64,000 bases of DNA from Flavobacteriales bacterium UBA4466 (GTDB lineage: Bacteria; Bacteroidota; Bacteroidia; Flavobacteriales_D; Sanyastnellaceae), in the NCBI GenBank assembly GCA_905182895.1, contig CAJJDD010000012.1:1-64000 (forward strand), given 5' to 3'. Each line of letters opens with the position of its first letter. Position 1 is the stretch's first letter. Shown piece after piece: positions 28,978 through 38,121 of this stretch. The notes beneath the pieces are model-generated. The model did no database searches. It was not told the origin of the DNA and was given only the letters and a program-made list of their open reading frames with translations. A program made the position numbers and the translations under genes.

Positions 28978-29173
28978 TCGCTACTTAGTTCTTTCAAGCG
29001 CAGGCTTACAAATGGGAGTAACTATTTATTTGGGAGCTTACTTAGGAAAATGGCTTGACGAAAAAAGCCCCTTAGATAAAAATTGGTATACCATCATTTG
29101 TACGCTTTCAGCAGTGGTTCTCGCGTTATGGCAATTATTAAGACAGGTAAATAAATTAAATGAAGAGAACTGA
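28946..29173 (+). CDS. AtpZ/AtpI-family small membrane protein
   Basis: 75 residues with two transmembrane helices: AGLQMGVTIYLGAYLGKWLD (the conserved GxxLGxxLD element) and WYTIICTLSAVVLALWQLL. AtpZ/AtpI proteins help assemble the c-ring or transport Mg/Ca for the ATP synthase. It overlaps bactofilin by 32 bp and the next gene by 14 bp, leading into atpB. Confidence 0.85.
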   Translation: MKKPNKSKRSNRYLVLSSAGLQMGVTIYLGAYLGKWLDEKSPLDKNWYTIICTLSAVVLALWQLLRQVNKLNEEN

Positions 29174-29561
29174 TTTACAGGTAATTATTAAATTTTTTTC
29201 CTTCTTAGTGGTTATACTTTCCATCGTTTCTTACGGTCAAATCTTTATTTTAAAGAATAATGAGTTGTGGGACGCCATAACACGCCAAGGTTTGTTTTGG
29301 ACTTACCTATTTAATGGAATTATTACGCTAACTATTTTTAGTACACTCATGTTTCTCAAACAGAAACATATGGCGTCTTTAGGCTTTTTCTTTTTAGCTG
29401 GGAGTCTGGTGAAAATAATTTTATTCTTCATTCTTTTTAGACCAGGATACTCAGCAGACGGGTTAATCTCAAGCCTTGAGTTTGCAGAGTTTTTTGTTCC
29501 GTATGGAGTGTGTTTGTTTTTCGAGGTCTTTTATATGGTGAGAGTACTTATGAAAGATTAA
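29160..29561 (+). CDS. membrane protein of the atp cluster, unnamed
   Basis: 133 residues with four hydrophobic helices (FFSFLVVILSIVSYGQIFIL, YLFNGIITLTIFSTLMFL, GFFFLAGSLVKIILFFILF, FFVPYGVCLFFEVFYMV). A protein of this size and topology regularly sits between atpZ and atpB in Flavobacteriales; its role is not known and it is probably an ATP-synthase assembly factor (inference). Start overlaps the previous gene. Confidence 0.7.
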   Translation: MKRTDLQVIIKFFSFLVVILSIVSYGQIFILKNNELWDAITRQGLFWTYLFNGIITLTIFSTLMFLKQKHMASLGFFFLAGSLVKIILFFILFRPGYSADGLISSLEFAEFFVPYGVCLFFEVFYMVRVLMKD

Positions 29562-29663
29562 AGATTCGCGTTGCAAAACCAAGCAACATCTATGAAGCTC
29601 AACAAAGGAAGCTTTGTCTTATAATTTCTCTTTGAGAATGTGGTTTAAACATAAAATAATTCG

Positions 29664-29671
29664 TACGTTTG
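29664..29671 (+). promoter_or_regulatory. -7 box (TACGTTTG) upstream of atpB
   Basis: TACGTTTG lies 36 bp before the atpB start in a ~145-bp gap and fits TAnnTTTG. It gives the ATP synthase genes their own promoter besides read-through from the porW side. Confidence 0.55.
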
Positions 29672-29707
29672 CACCGATTTTTGAAAGACGTCAATCTGTA
29701 GCTCTAA

Positions 29708-30820
29708 ATGAGATTAAAAAACTTCGCGAAAGCACTGATTTTAACTGCCTTAACCACTCCGGTTTTCGCATCTTCCCAAGATTCTGATCACTCAGATTCT
29801 GACCACAATGAGCACACCACAAGCCACCAAAATGATGCCGTAGATACGAAAGAAGAAATTAAGTCGTATATAATGCATCACTTGGAAGATACCTACCACT
29901 TCGGTATTTGGGATAAGGCGGGTATTTCATTTCCTCTTCCAGTTATTTTGTTCGATGAAGGGTTACATGTGTTTTCATCAAACAAATTTGCAGATGACCA
30001 CGGTCATCACGAAGGAATAGCAGAAAGCAGCGGGAAATATTACAAAATAGACCACGCCAAGATTTACAGAACAGAAATGAAAAATGGAATACTTCCATTA
30101 GATTTTTCAATCACTAAAAATGTAGCTTGCATGCTAATTGCATTTTTTTTACTGTTGCTATTTTTTTTTAGAAGTCTAGGAAAGTCATATGCGGCTAATG
30201 GAGGAATTTCAAAAGGAGTGGGGAGATTTATGGAGCCTATTGTTCTCTACGTAAGAGACGATATCGCTAGACCTAATATTGGAGAGAAGAAGTATAAAAA
30301 ATATTTACCCTTTCTCTTAACAATCTTCTTTTTTGTTTGGTTCTTAAATATTTTCGGACTTACGCCGCTTGGAGTTAATGTAACAGGAAACATTGCTGTC
30401 ACATTTGCTCTAGCTCTGCTGGTTTTCTTGTTCACTAATTTCACTGGAACTAAAGATTATTGGATGCACTTGTTTAATCCATTAGGAAACGCGATGCCTT
30501 GGTATGGAAAAGCTGTGTTATATATCATCCTTATACCAATTGAGATATTAGGAATTTTTATAAAACCTTTCTCATTAATGATTAGACTTTATGCCAACAT
30601 GCAAGCAGGTCACATTGTATTAATGAGTTTAGTTGGGTTGATATACATATTTGGAAACATGATGGGAGGAAGTCTTTCCTTTTTATTAGCGTTTGCCATC
30701 TCATTAATTGAAGTTTTAGTAGCGTTACTACAAGCGTACATTTTTACTATGCTAGCTGCACTTTATTTTGGATTCGCTGCTGAAGAGCACGAGCACCATG
30801 ACGAGGCGCACGCTCACTAG
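29708..30820 (+). CDS. atpB: F0F1 ATP synthase subunit a
   Basis: 370 residues: a signal-like N-terminus (ALILTALTTPVFASSQ), a long periplasmic His/Asp-rich extension typical of Bacteroidota subunit a, then the membrane domain. The essential Arg of the proton half-channels is in SLMIRLYANMQAGHIVLMSL, and the C-terminal helix ALLQAYIFTMLAALYFG is conserved. A His/Glu-rich tail ends the protein. Frame intact. Confidence 0.95.
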   Translation: MRLKNFAKALILTALTTPVFASSQDSDHSDSDHNEHTTSHQNDAVDTKEEIKSYIMHHLEDTYHFGIWDKAGISFPLPVILFDEGLHVFSSNKFADDHGHHEGIAESSGKYYKIDHAKIYRTEMKNGILPLDFSITKNVACMLIAFFLLLLFFFRSLGKSYAANGGISKGVGRFMEPIVLYVRDDIARPNIGEKKYKKYLPFLLTIFFFVWFLNIFGLTPLGVNVTGNIAVTFALALLVFLFTNFTGTKDYWMHLFNPLGNAMPWYGKAVLYIILIPIEILGIFIKPFSLMIRLYANMQAGHIVLMSLVGLIYIFGNMMGGSLSFLLAFAISLIEVLVALLQAYIFTMLAALYFGFAAEEHEHHDEAHAH

Positions 30821-30864
30821 TGAAATTAAGAATTGAATTTATTAACAAGTAAATATATATAGAC

Positions 30865-31059
30865 ATGGAAATTCCAGTAATGGTAGGAGCCGGATTGGTT
30901 GTAATTGGAGTAGGTATTGGTATTGGTAGAATCGGTGGTTCTGCAATGGATGCAATTGCTCGTCAGCCAGAGGCAACAAACAAAATTCAAACTGCAATGC
31001 TTATCGCAGCTGCACTTATTGAAGGAATTGGTTTCGCAGCGTTATTCGCTGTATCATAA
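30865..31059 (+). CDS. atpE: F0F1 ATP synthase subunit c
   Basis: 64 residues, a two-helix hairpin with the Arg-Gln-Pro loop (DAIARQPEA) and the ion-binding carboxylate E53 in AAALIEGIGFAALF. Several copies form the rotor ring. A strong hairpin follows 18 bp after the stop. Confidence 0.95.
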   Translation: MEIPVMVGAGLVVIGVGIGIGRIGGSAMDAIARQPEATNKIQTAMLIAAALIEGIGFAALFAVS

Positions 31060-31077
31060 ACCAAACGTTTTTTAGAT

Positions 31078-31110
31078 TCATCTGCAGCGGTTGGCTGCAG
31101 ATGAGTTTTT
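31078..31110 (+). terminator. strong hairpin with U-tract between atpE and atpF
   Basis: TCATCTGCAGC (31078-31088) pairs perfectly with GCTGCAGATGA (31094-31104) across a 5-base loop and is followed by GTTTTT. By form it is an intrinsic terminator, but it lies inside the ATP synthase gene cluster, so it may be a partial terminator or an mRNA end that raises atpE over the downstream subunits. Confidence 0.75.
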
Positions 31111-31124
31111 AAATTATATAGAAA

Positions 31125-31626
31125 ATGGATAAATTACTTAATGACTTTTCACTTGGTTTGTTTGTATGGCAAACCTTGTTATTTCTTCTTTTATTATTTC
31201 TTCTAAAGAAATTTGCTTGGAAGCCTATCCTAGATGCGGTAGACGAAAGAGAGAAATCTATAGAAGCTGCCCTAAAGGGAGCTGAAGAAGCAGAAAGAAG
31301 AATGCAAGCCCTTCAGGCAGATAATGAGGCGGCTAAAAAGGAAGCGATGATAGAGAGAGACGCTATCATGAAAGAAGCTAGAGACACTAGAGATGACATC
31401 ATCTCTGATGCCAAAACGGCTGCTTCGGAAGAAGGAGTTAAAATGATAGCTTCCGCTAGAGAAGAAATAGAAATTCAGAAGAAAGCTGCTATTGCTGATA
31501 TAAAAACACAAGGTAGCTTCTCTTTCTTTAGATATAGCTGAAAAAGTAGTTAGACAGAAGCTTTCTGAAGACGGAAGTCAAAAGGAGCTTATAGATACGC
31601 TTTTAAACGAATCAAAGCTGAATTAA
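31125..31626 (+). CDS. atpF: F0F1 ATP synthase subunit b (one frameshift)
   Basis: About 166 residues: one N-terminal membrane helix (LFVWQTLLFLLLLFLLKKFA), then the long charged helix of the peripheral stalk (KPILDAVDEREKSIEAALKG). An extra G near 31511 (CAAGGTAG instead of CAAGTAG) shifts the frame; correcting it gives VASLSLDIAEKVVRQKL and an end at 31626. The subunit is essential for the enzyme, so a sequencing indel is the likely cause. Confidence 0.9.
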
Positions 31627-31627
31627 G

Positions 31628-32185
31628 ATGAAAATCACTAAAGCGGCTAATAGATATGCGAAGTCACTTCTTGATCTTTCTATAGAACAGAATAAGGTTG
31701 AAGAGGTGTTTGAAGACATGTCTAATCTGGCTAAAACTATTGAAGGAAGCAGAGATCTTCGTGTTATGCTGAACAGTCCTGTTATTAAACCAGATGCTAA
31801 AGCTAAGGTTTTAACTCAGATTTTTTCAGGAAACGTAGGAGAGATGACAGCTAAGTTTATCGCTCTTATTACCAACAAAGGAAGAGAGGCATTGCTAGGA
31901 GGAATAGCTCATGCGTTTTTATTTCAGTATAAAGCGTTTAAAAACATTTCTCAGGCTGAGGTAATTTCTTCTGCGCCATTAGACGCTGAGACTAAAGCAA
32001 AAGTAGAGGAGGTTCTTCAGAAATTAGCTCCAGGGTTATCAGACTTAAAAGAGACAATAAACCCAGACTTGATAGGCGGGTATATACTCAAAGTGGGTGA
32101 CCAGATGATAGACGCATCAGTAAGCACACAATTAAGAGAATTAAGAAGAGAATTTACAGAGAATCTATACGTACCTGGATTCTAA
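31628..32185 (+). CDS. atpH: F0F1 ATP synthase subunit delta
   Basis: 185 residues with the OSCP/delta signature: KAANRYAKSLLDLSIEQ at the start and a C-terminal segment NPDLIGGYILKVGDQMIDAS. It links the peripheral stalk to the alpha3beta3 head. It starts 1 bp after the corrected atpF stop, supporting that correction. Confidence 0.95.
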   Translation: MKITKAANRYAKSLLDLSIEQNKVEEVFEDMSNLAKTIEGSRDLRVMLNSPVIKPDAKAKVLTQIFSGNVGEMTAKFIALITNKGREALLGGIAHAFLFQYKAFKNISQAEVISSAPLDAETKAKVEEVLQKLAPGLSDLKETINPDLIGGYILKVGDQMIDASVSTQLRELRREFTENLYVPGF

Positions 32186-32215
32186 GAAATTAATAATAGG
32201 TAAAACCAAGAAAAA

Positions 32216-33790
32216 ATGGCTGAAGTAAAACCAGCAGAAGTTTCTGCAATTTTAAGAGAGCAACTTGCCGGAGTAAAAACTGAAGTGGAACTACAAGAAG
32301 TAGGTACCATTCTTCAAGTTGGAGATGGTATTGCTAGAATCTACGGATTATCTAACGTACAAGCTGGAGAGCTTGTTGAATTCGAAAACGGGGTAAAAGG
32401 CATCGTACTTAACCTAGAAGAGGATAATGTAGGAGCTGTACTTCTAGGACCTTCAGGAAACCTAAGAGAAGGATCTTCTGTTAAAAGAACAGGAACTATC
32501 GCCTCTATTAATGTAGGTGAAGGAATGTTAGGTAGAGTTGTCAATACTCTTGGAGAACCAATAGACGGTAAAGGACCCATAGAAGGAAAACTATACGAAA
32601 TGCCTATCGAAAGAAAGGCGCCAGGTGTAATTTACCGTCAGCCGGTAGAAGAGCCTATGCAAACAGGTATAAAGGCTATCGATGCCATGATTCCAATAGG
32701 AAGAGGTCAAAGAGAGCTTATTATTGGTGATAGACAGACAGGAAAGTCTACTGTAGCTATTGATACTATTATCAATCAAAAAGAATTTTACGATGCTGGT
32801 GAGCCAGTATTCTGTATATATGTAGCTATTGGTCAGAAAGGATCTACAGTAGCACAAACAGTAAAAACATTAGAAGAAAACGGAGCTATGCCTTACACGG
32901 TAGTAGTAGCCGCCACAGCTTCTGAGCCAACTCCTCTCCAGTATTACTCTGCATTCTCTGGAGCTGCTATCGGTGAATTCTTTAGAGACACAGGGAGACC
33001 AGCACTTATTGTTTATGATGATTTATCGAAGCAAGCAGTAGCATATAGAGAAGTATCTCTTCTTCTAAGAAGACCTCCAGGCAGAGAGGCCTACCCAGGA
33101 GATGTGTTTTACTTACACTCTAGACTTTTAGAAAGAGCAGCTAAGATTAATTCATCAGACGCTATAGCAGCTGACATGAATGACCTTCCAGACTCTCTTA
33201 AAGGAATAGTTAAAGGAGGTGGTTCACTAACAGCTCTGCCAATTATCGAAACTCAAGCAGGAGATGTATCTGCATATATCCCTACGAATGTAATTTCTAT
33301 TACAGACGGTCAGATATTCTTAGAGTCCAATTTATTCTTAGCAGGTGTTAGGCCAGCTATTAATGTTGGTATCTCAGTATCTAGAGTAGGAGGGAACGCA
33401 CAGATAAAATCTATGAAGAAGGTATCTGGAACATTGAAGTTAGATCAAGCTCAATATAGAGAATTAGAAGCATTTGCTAAGTTCGGTTCGGATTTAGATG
33501 AAGCGACTTTATCTGTAATTGAAAAAGGAAAAAGAAACGTAGAAATCCTTAAGCAAGCTCAGAACTCGCCTATGAAAGTAGAAGAGCAAACAGCTATTAT
33601 TTATGCTGGAACTAAAGGGCTACTTAGATCAGTTCCTGTAAAGAAGATTAAAGAATTCGAGGTGAAGTTTATCGACTTTATGAGGGCTAATCACCAAAAT
33701 ACTTTAGACGCTCTAAAAACAGGTAAACTTACTAGTGAGATAAGCGCAACTTTAGAAAAAGTAGTAGCAGATTTATCGGCTACTTACTAA
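32216..33790 (+). CDS. atpA: F0F1 ATP synthase subunit alpha
   Basis: 524 residues with the N-terminal beta-barrel, the Walker A motif GDRQTGKS near residue 172, the visible [12 protein letters not shown] Walker B region and the signature [14 protein letters not shown]. Non-catalytic nucleotide-binding subunit. The frame is intact. The catalytic beta subunit (atpD) and epsilon (atpC) are not in the window, as is usual for Flavobacteriales. Confidence 0.97.
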   Translation: MAEVKPAEVSAILREQLAGVKTEVELQEVGTILQVGDGIARIYGLSNVQAGELVEFENGVKGIVLNLEEDNVGAVLLGPSGNLREGSSVKRTGTIASINVGEGMLGRVVNTLGEPIDGKGPIEGKLYEMPIERKAPGVIYRQPVEEPMQTGIKAIDAMIPIGRGQRELIIGDRQTGKSTVAIDTIINQKEFYDAGEPVFCIYVAIGQKGSTVAQTVKTLEENGAMPYTVVVAATASEPTPLQYYSAFSGAAIGEFFRDTGRPALIVYDDLSKQAVAYREVSLLLRRPPGREAYPGDVFYLHSRLLERAAKINSSDAIAADMNDLPDSLKGIVKGGGSLTALPIIETQAGDVSAYIPTNVISITDGQIFLESNLFLAGVRPAINVGISVSRVGGNAQIKSMKKVSGTLKLDQAQYRELEAFAKFGSDLDEATLSVIEKGKRNVEILKQAQNSPMKVEEQTAIIYAGTKGLLRSVPVKKIKEFEVKFIDFMRANHQNTLDALKTGKLTSEISATLEKVVADLSATY

Positions 33791-33812
33791 ACCTAACTCA
33801 GAATAAGGGGAT

Positions 33813-34685
33813 ATGGCTAACTTAAAAGAAATACGAAATAGAATCTCGTCTGTAAACAGTACTATGCAGATAACCTCTGCTATGAAGATGGTTTCTGCGG
33901 CTAAATTAAAAAGAGCCCAAGACGCTATTACTCAAATGAGACCATATGCTGAAAAACTTCAGGAGATATTATCTAATGTAGCTTCTAATGTAGAAAGCAC
34001 AGAAGGTGTTTATTCTGAGGAAAGAGGCTCTAATAATATGTTAATCGTAGCTATAAACTCTAACAGAGGATTATGTGGAGGATTTAACAGTTCTATTATT
34101 AAGGAAATAACTAAGATTAAAAGTAGGTATTCAGACGCTAATATTAAGGTTCTTCCCATCGGTAAAAAAGCACACGAGCACTACACCAAAACGAAGGAAA
34201 TTCATTTGGATGGATTTGGTGAGCGTCCTTATGAAGTTTATGGTGAATTGACATTTGACAATGTAGCTAAAATAGCAGACGAGGTCATGAATCAGTTCAA
34301 GGATGGAACTTGGGATAAAGTAATAGTGGTATATAATAAGTTTAAGAATGCGGCGGTGCAAATTGTGATGACGGAACAGTTTTTACCAGTTCTTCCGCCA
34401 GAGGGAGCCGCTGCCAACCAAAGCACTGATTACATTTATGAGCCTTCGGAAGAAGAAATTATTACTGAGTTAATTCCGAGATCCTTAAAAGTCCAGTTGT
34501 ACAAAGGAATTTTAGACTCCAATGCCGGTGAGCACGGAGCTAGAATGACGGCCATGCATAAAGCGACAGATAACGCTAAGGACATTAAAGATGAACTAAA
34601 GTTATTCTATAATAAAGCTAGACAAGCAGCTATTACGAACGAAATACTAGAGATAGTAGGAGGTGCAGAAGCACTGAATGGTTAA
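33813..34685 (+). CDS. atpG: F0F1 ATP synthase subunit gamma
   Basis: 290 residues: N-terminal helix NLKEIRNRISSVNSTMQITS and AMKMVSAAKLKRAQ, central Rossmann-like domain with SNRGLCGGFN, and C-terminal helix GARMTAMHKATDNAKD, together the rotor shaft. Last gene of the cluster, followed by a clear terminator. Confidence 0.96.
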   Translation: MANLKEIRNRISSVNSTMQITSAMKMVSAAKLKRAQDAITQMRPYAEKLQEILSNVASNVESTEGVYSEERGSNNMLIVAINSNRGLCGGFNSSIIKEITKIKSRYSDANIKVLPIGKKAHEHYTKTKEIHLDGFGERPYEVYGELTFDNVAKIADEVMNQFKDGTWDKVIVVYNKFKNAAVQIVMTEQFLPVLPPEGAAANQSTDYIYEPSEEEIITELIPRSLKVQLYKGILDSNAGEHGARMTAMHKATDNAKDIKDELKLFYNKARQAAITNEILEIVGGAEALNG

Positions 34686-34703
34686 GCGGCTTTTATAATA
34701 TTT

Positions 34704-34736
34704 AAAACCCCGTTAGAGCTTCTAACGGGGTTTTTT
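34704..34736 (+). terminator. rho-independent terminator of the atp cluster
   Basis: AAAACCCCGTTAG (34704-34716) and CTAACGGGGTTTT pair with a 5-base loop and are followed by a T-run. It is 19 bp after the atpG stop. Confidence 0.9.
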
Positions 34737-34791
34737 GTTTAAAGGCTTTTGGTTATTCAGAAAGGCGTAATTTTTGCGTTGCAATATTTCC

Positions 34792-36237
34792 ATGAAACGA
34801 CTCAATTTAAAAACAAGAATATACCTTTCGATTATAGCCATGATACTGGTTTCTTTTTTTGCTACAGGAATATTCGCCTATACTAACTTTAAGAGTCGTA
34901 ATGAGGCATACCACTCTTCAAGACTAGAGAGAAAAGAAAAAGCGATACAAGCCAGTATGGACTACTTTCTAAAACAACAAGGAGAAGTCAACACAGACTC
35001 TATTCCTATTATTTTTAGTGATAAAATATGTGAACTAGCCGATGTACATAATTTGGATTTAAACCTGTACGATTTAAGCGGGAAGCTCTTGATATCTAGC
35101 AACCCTAATATTTTTACTGAGAAAGGTATTCCTCAAAAAGTCTCGACCTCTATTCTTCAAAAGCTTACAGATGGAGATGTGAGAATTGTACTCGAAAAAG
35201 GGAAAGACAATGACGAGTTTTACTTGGCTTATTGGCATTTCAGTGATTTGGAAGGAAGGCCATTAGCCGTAACCAATATTCCTTATTTTGATATTCAAAA
35301 CGAGAACAGACAAGAAATAGAAAACTTCCTAATAGACCTTATTTTAATTTACGTAGGCTTATTTATAGCCGCCAGTATTCTCGCGCTGCTGCTGTCGAAT
35401 TATATCACTCAGTCATTGCAACGCATAGGGGATAAAATGAAAGGAGTTGATTTAGGAAAAACAAACACACCCTTAGAGTGGGAAACCAATGATGAAATAG
35501 GATCCTTGGTGACAGAGTACAATAGGATGCTTAAAGAAGCAGAAAAGAGTGCTATAGCAACTGCTCGGTCAGAAAGAGAAAGCGCTTGGCGAGAGATGGC
35601 TAAACAAGTAGCGCATGAAATAAAAAACCCATTGACTCCTATGAAGCTGAGAATACAGTATTTGCAGCGGGCCATGGATGACAAGGACCCAGATTGGGAA
35701 GATAAATTCAAGAACACAGCGGTGTCGTTAATCAACCAAATAGACACCTTGACTAATATCGCAAATGAGTTCTCAAATTTTGCGCAGATGCCAAAGGCTA
35801 AAGAACAAAATATCGAATTGAGCGCTGTCATAGAAGATGCTATTCAAATATTTAGTTTGGAGTCAGATGTCGAGATGACATTTACCACACAAACCGAGCA
35901 CACAAACATCACAGCCGATAAAGACCAAATACTGCGGGTGTTTAACAACTTACTAAAGAATGCTATACAGGCTATACCAGTCGATAGAAAAGGTGAAATA
36001 AGCATCTATTTAAAGGAGTACAATGGCATGGTGAAGGTTGAGATTCAAGACAATGGATCAGGTGTTCCAGAAGAGATTCAAGAAAATATTTTCATCCCTA
36101 ATTTTACTACTAAATCCAAAGGTATGGGGCTAGGCTTGGCTATGGTAAAAAACATAATTGAAAACCATGGAGGTGAAATCTGGTTTAAAACTAAAAAGGA
36201 TGAGGGCACCACATTTTACTTAACCTTTAAGGTATAA
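34792..36237 (+). CDS. membrane sensor histidine kinase, NtrY-like
   Basis: 481 residues from ATG 34792 (an upstream TTG at 34774 is less likely). Two membrane helices (YLSIIAMILVSFFATGIFAY and LILIYVGLFIAASILALLL) flank a periplasmic sensor of ~150 residues. Then follow a HAMP linker, HisKA with the phospho-His near residue 275 in VAHEIKNPLTPMKLRIQYL, and an HATPase with NNLLKNAIQAIP, DNGSGVPEE and KGMGLGLAMVKNIIENHGG. The KNPLTPMKLRIQ pattern fits the NtrY/NtrB class, which usually pairs with NtrC-type regulators, but none is next to it, so it is an orphan here. Its 3' end overlaps the convergent cyclase gene by 22 bp. Confidence 0.88.
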   Translation: MKRLNLKTRIYLSIIAMILVSFFATGIFAYTNFKSRNEAYHSSRLERKEKAIQASMDYFLKQQGEVNTDSIPIIFSDKICELADVHNLDLNLYDLSGKLLISSNPNIFTEKGIPQKVSTSILQKLTDGDVRIVLEKGKDNDEFYLAYWHFSDLEGRPLAVTNIPYFDIQNENRQEIENFLIDLILIYVGLFIAASILALLLSNYITQSLQRIGDKMKGVDLGKTNTPLEWETNDEIGSLVTEYNRMLKEAEKSAIATARSERESAWREMAKQVAHEIKNPLTPMKLRIQYLQRAMDDKDPDWEDKFKNTAVSLINQIDTLTNIANEFSNFAQMPKAKEQNIELSAVIEDAIQIFSLESDVEMTFTTQTEHTNITADKDQILRVFNNLLKNAIQAIPVDRKGEISIYLKEYNGMVKVEIQDNGSGVPEEIQENIFIPNFTTKSKGMGLGLAMVKNIIENHGGEIWFKTKKDEGTTFYLTFKV

Positions 36238-36995
36238 ATAACCGGTCGTGATGGTGAGGCATCGTTATTAAACGAAGCCACCTGAAGCTCTAATAGATAT
36301 GTTCCATCAGGAATGTTATTACCTACAAAGATCATTTCTGTGATCGTTCTTTCGAGGTTCATGTTTGCAGGGTAATTCCAGAATATTCGATGTGCGATTA
36401 GCTTCCCTTCATCACTTTCACGATCTACAGAAGGTAAATCTAAAAGTAAATGTTTGACTCCAGTAGAAGCTATGTATTCCATAGCGTCAGGATGAATATA
36501 TGGCGGGTTGGTATCACTGTAGTTTTTTTCCTTTTTTTCTTTAGTGTTAGGTGAGGTTCTAATGATTAATGACTCAGAGCTCCCATCCCATTGAGATTCT
36601 AGTTGGTCTCTCGTAATAACCAAATCTCCTTTTTCCATCCACCTATCATTTTCTTTCAGAGTATCCGGATTTATAGTTATTAATGAAGCATCAGAAAAGA
36701 AGGTTTTTAGAGAGTCATTCACAGAATGAACCTCTTTACTGATGTGGCCCACACACTCTGTATGTGTTCCATGGCCATGAGGATTAAAGAAAATGTTTCT
36801 AAAATTAACAGCCCCGCCTAAAGCCACACTTCCTGTAAAGTGGTCTGTCATAACAGGAGTAATTTTAGGTAGATCTACGTACCATGCTTGAGGGTTTTTT
36901 TCAGAAGACAGTTCTATAGAAATATCTAGAGGTTCTTGAAGGTTAGCCTCGAACTCAACTCCATTAATTAGGATGCTAGCTTTTATATTAGTCAT
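36216..36995 (-). CDS. cyclase/kynurenine formamidase-like metal-dependent hydrolase
   Basis: 259 residues with the family motif HGHGTHTECVGHI, close to the HGxHxDxxxH metal site of KynB-type formamidases and putative cyclases. Other conserved parts are WYVDLPKITPVMTDHF and HLLLDLPSVDRESDEG. The true substrate is unknown. Its start overlaps the 3' end of hemW by 8 bp, so the two are translated from one transcript. Confidence 0.8.
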   Translation of the reverse strand: MTNIKASILINGVEFEANLQEPLDISIELSSEKNPQAWYVDLPKITPVMTDHFTGSVALGGAVNFRNIFFNPHGHGTHTECVGHISKEVHSVNDSLKTFFSDASLITINPDTLKENDRWMEKGDLVITRDQLESQWDGSSESLIIRTSPNTKEKKEKNYSDTNPPYIHPDAMEYIASTGVKHLLLDLPSVDRESDEGKLIAHRIFWNYPANMNLERTITEMIFVGNNIPDGTYLLELQVASFNNDASPSRPVIYTLKVK

Positions 36996-38121
36996 GGGTT
37001 AAAAATAAATCACTTGCGATTCTATCTGCCAAAAGAAACCCGTTTTGTGTTAATTTTATAGAGTTCTCTGAGATTAAAAGGTCTTTAGAATCCTCGTATC
37101 TAGTAAGGATATCCTGAAAATTTAGAGAAATAGTTACTCCATAATTATTAGCAATCCACTTAGGGTCTATCCCTTCTCTTCTTCGAAGGTTAGTCATAAC
37201 ATACTCATTGTAACTATCTATATTCGAAAGAGTTTCCGATTGGGAAACAAGCGCGCCTGTTTTCACTCCCTTAGCATACAGGGCATTATTAGAAACATTC
37301 CAGCTTCTGGTTCCATCGAGAAAACTGTGCGCCCCAGGGCCTAAGCCTAAATAATCCACCCGGTTCCAGTAATTGCTATTATGCTTCGATTCAAATCCAA
37401 GCTTGGAAAAGTTTGACACCTCATAGAAATGAATGCCCGCATCTTTTAAATTATCTACCAGAGTAATAAACTCTGCTGAGCTTGCCGAGTTAGGCGAAGC
37501 CAAAACCTCCCCTTTAGCAGCTTTTTTACCAAATACCGTTTCTGGCTCTATTGTCAAGCAGTAAGAGGAAATGTGAGGCGTATTTAGGCTTATAGCAGAC
37601 TTAAGTTCGCTCATCCAATCTTTAGGAGTTCTATGAGGAACACCATAAATCAAATCGATAGATATATTAGATATTCCAGCATCCTGAGCAATTTTAACTG
37701 ATAAGGCTGCCTGAGTGGAATTATGTGACCTATTCATCCAGGAGAGGATGTCTTCATTGAACGATTGAACCCCTATGGATAAACGATTTATCCCCAGTTT
37801 AATCCAGTTTTTCACAACAGCATCCGTGATATCTTCAGGGTTGGCTTCTAACGTAATTTCCGGAGTGGAAGAAACCGAGTAATGGGTATAAATTGCCTTG
37901 AGGATATTTTCCAGTTCACTAGAGTTTAAAAGACTAGGGGTTCCTCCACCTAAGTATATCGTCTTAATTTCTTGGTGAGCTAAAGACTTTTTACGTTGCA
38001 ACGCCTCCAGATGTATACCATTTAAAACACCAGCCTTCGTTTTTAAGGAAGTACTGAAATGAAAATCACAATAATGACAGGCCTTCCTACAAAAAGGAAT
38101 ATGAACATATATTCCTGCCAT
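36988..38121 (-). CDS. hemW: radical SAM heme chaperone HemW
   Basis: 377 residues beginning MAGIYVHIPFCRKACHYCDF, with the radical SAM Cx3Cx2C cluster motif, then IYLGGGTPSLL, TLEANPEDIT and RLSIGVQSFNEDIL, and a HemW C-terminal winged part (LGLGPGAHSFLDG). HemW transfers heme to respiratory proteins; older annotations call it coproporphyrinogen III oxidase. Directly follows the M1 peptidase on the minus strand. Intact. Confidence 0.92.
   Translation of the reverse strand: MAGIYVHIPFCRKACHYCDFHFSTSLKTKAGVLNGIHLEALQRKKSLAHQEIKTIYLGGGTPSLLNSSELENILKAIYTHYSVSSTPEITLEANPEDITDAVVKNWIKLGINRLSIGVQSFNEDILSWMNRSHNSTQAALSVKIAQDAGISNISIDLIYGVPHRTPKDWMSELKSAISLNTPHISSYCLTIEPETVFGKKAAKGEVLASPNSASSAEFITLVDNLKDAGIHFYEVSNFSKLGFESKHNSNYWNRVDYLGLGPGAHSFLDGTRSWNVSNNALYAKGVKTGALVSQSETLSNIDSYNEYVMTNLRRREGIDPKWIANNYGVTISLNFQDILTRYEDSKDLLISENSIKLTQNGFLLADRIASDLFLTHD

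Noticed and set aside
29708-34685. Missing atpD and atpC as a sign of deletion
   Set aside because: The split of atpDC from the other atp genes is usual in this phylum.
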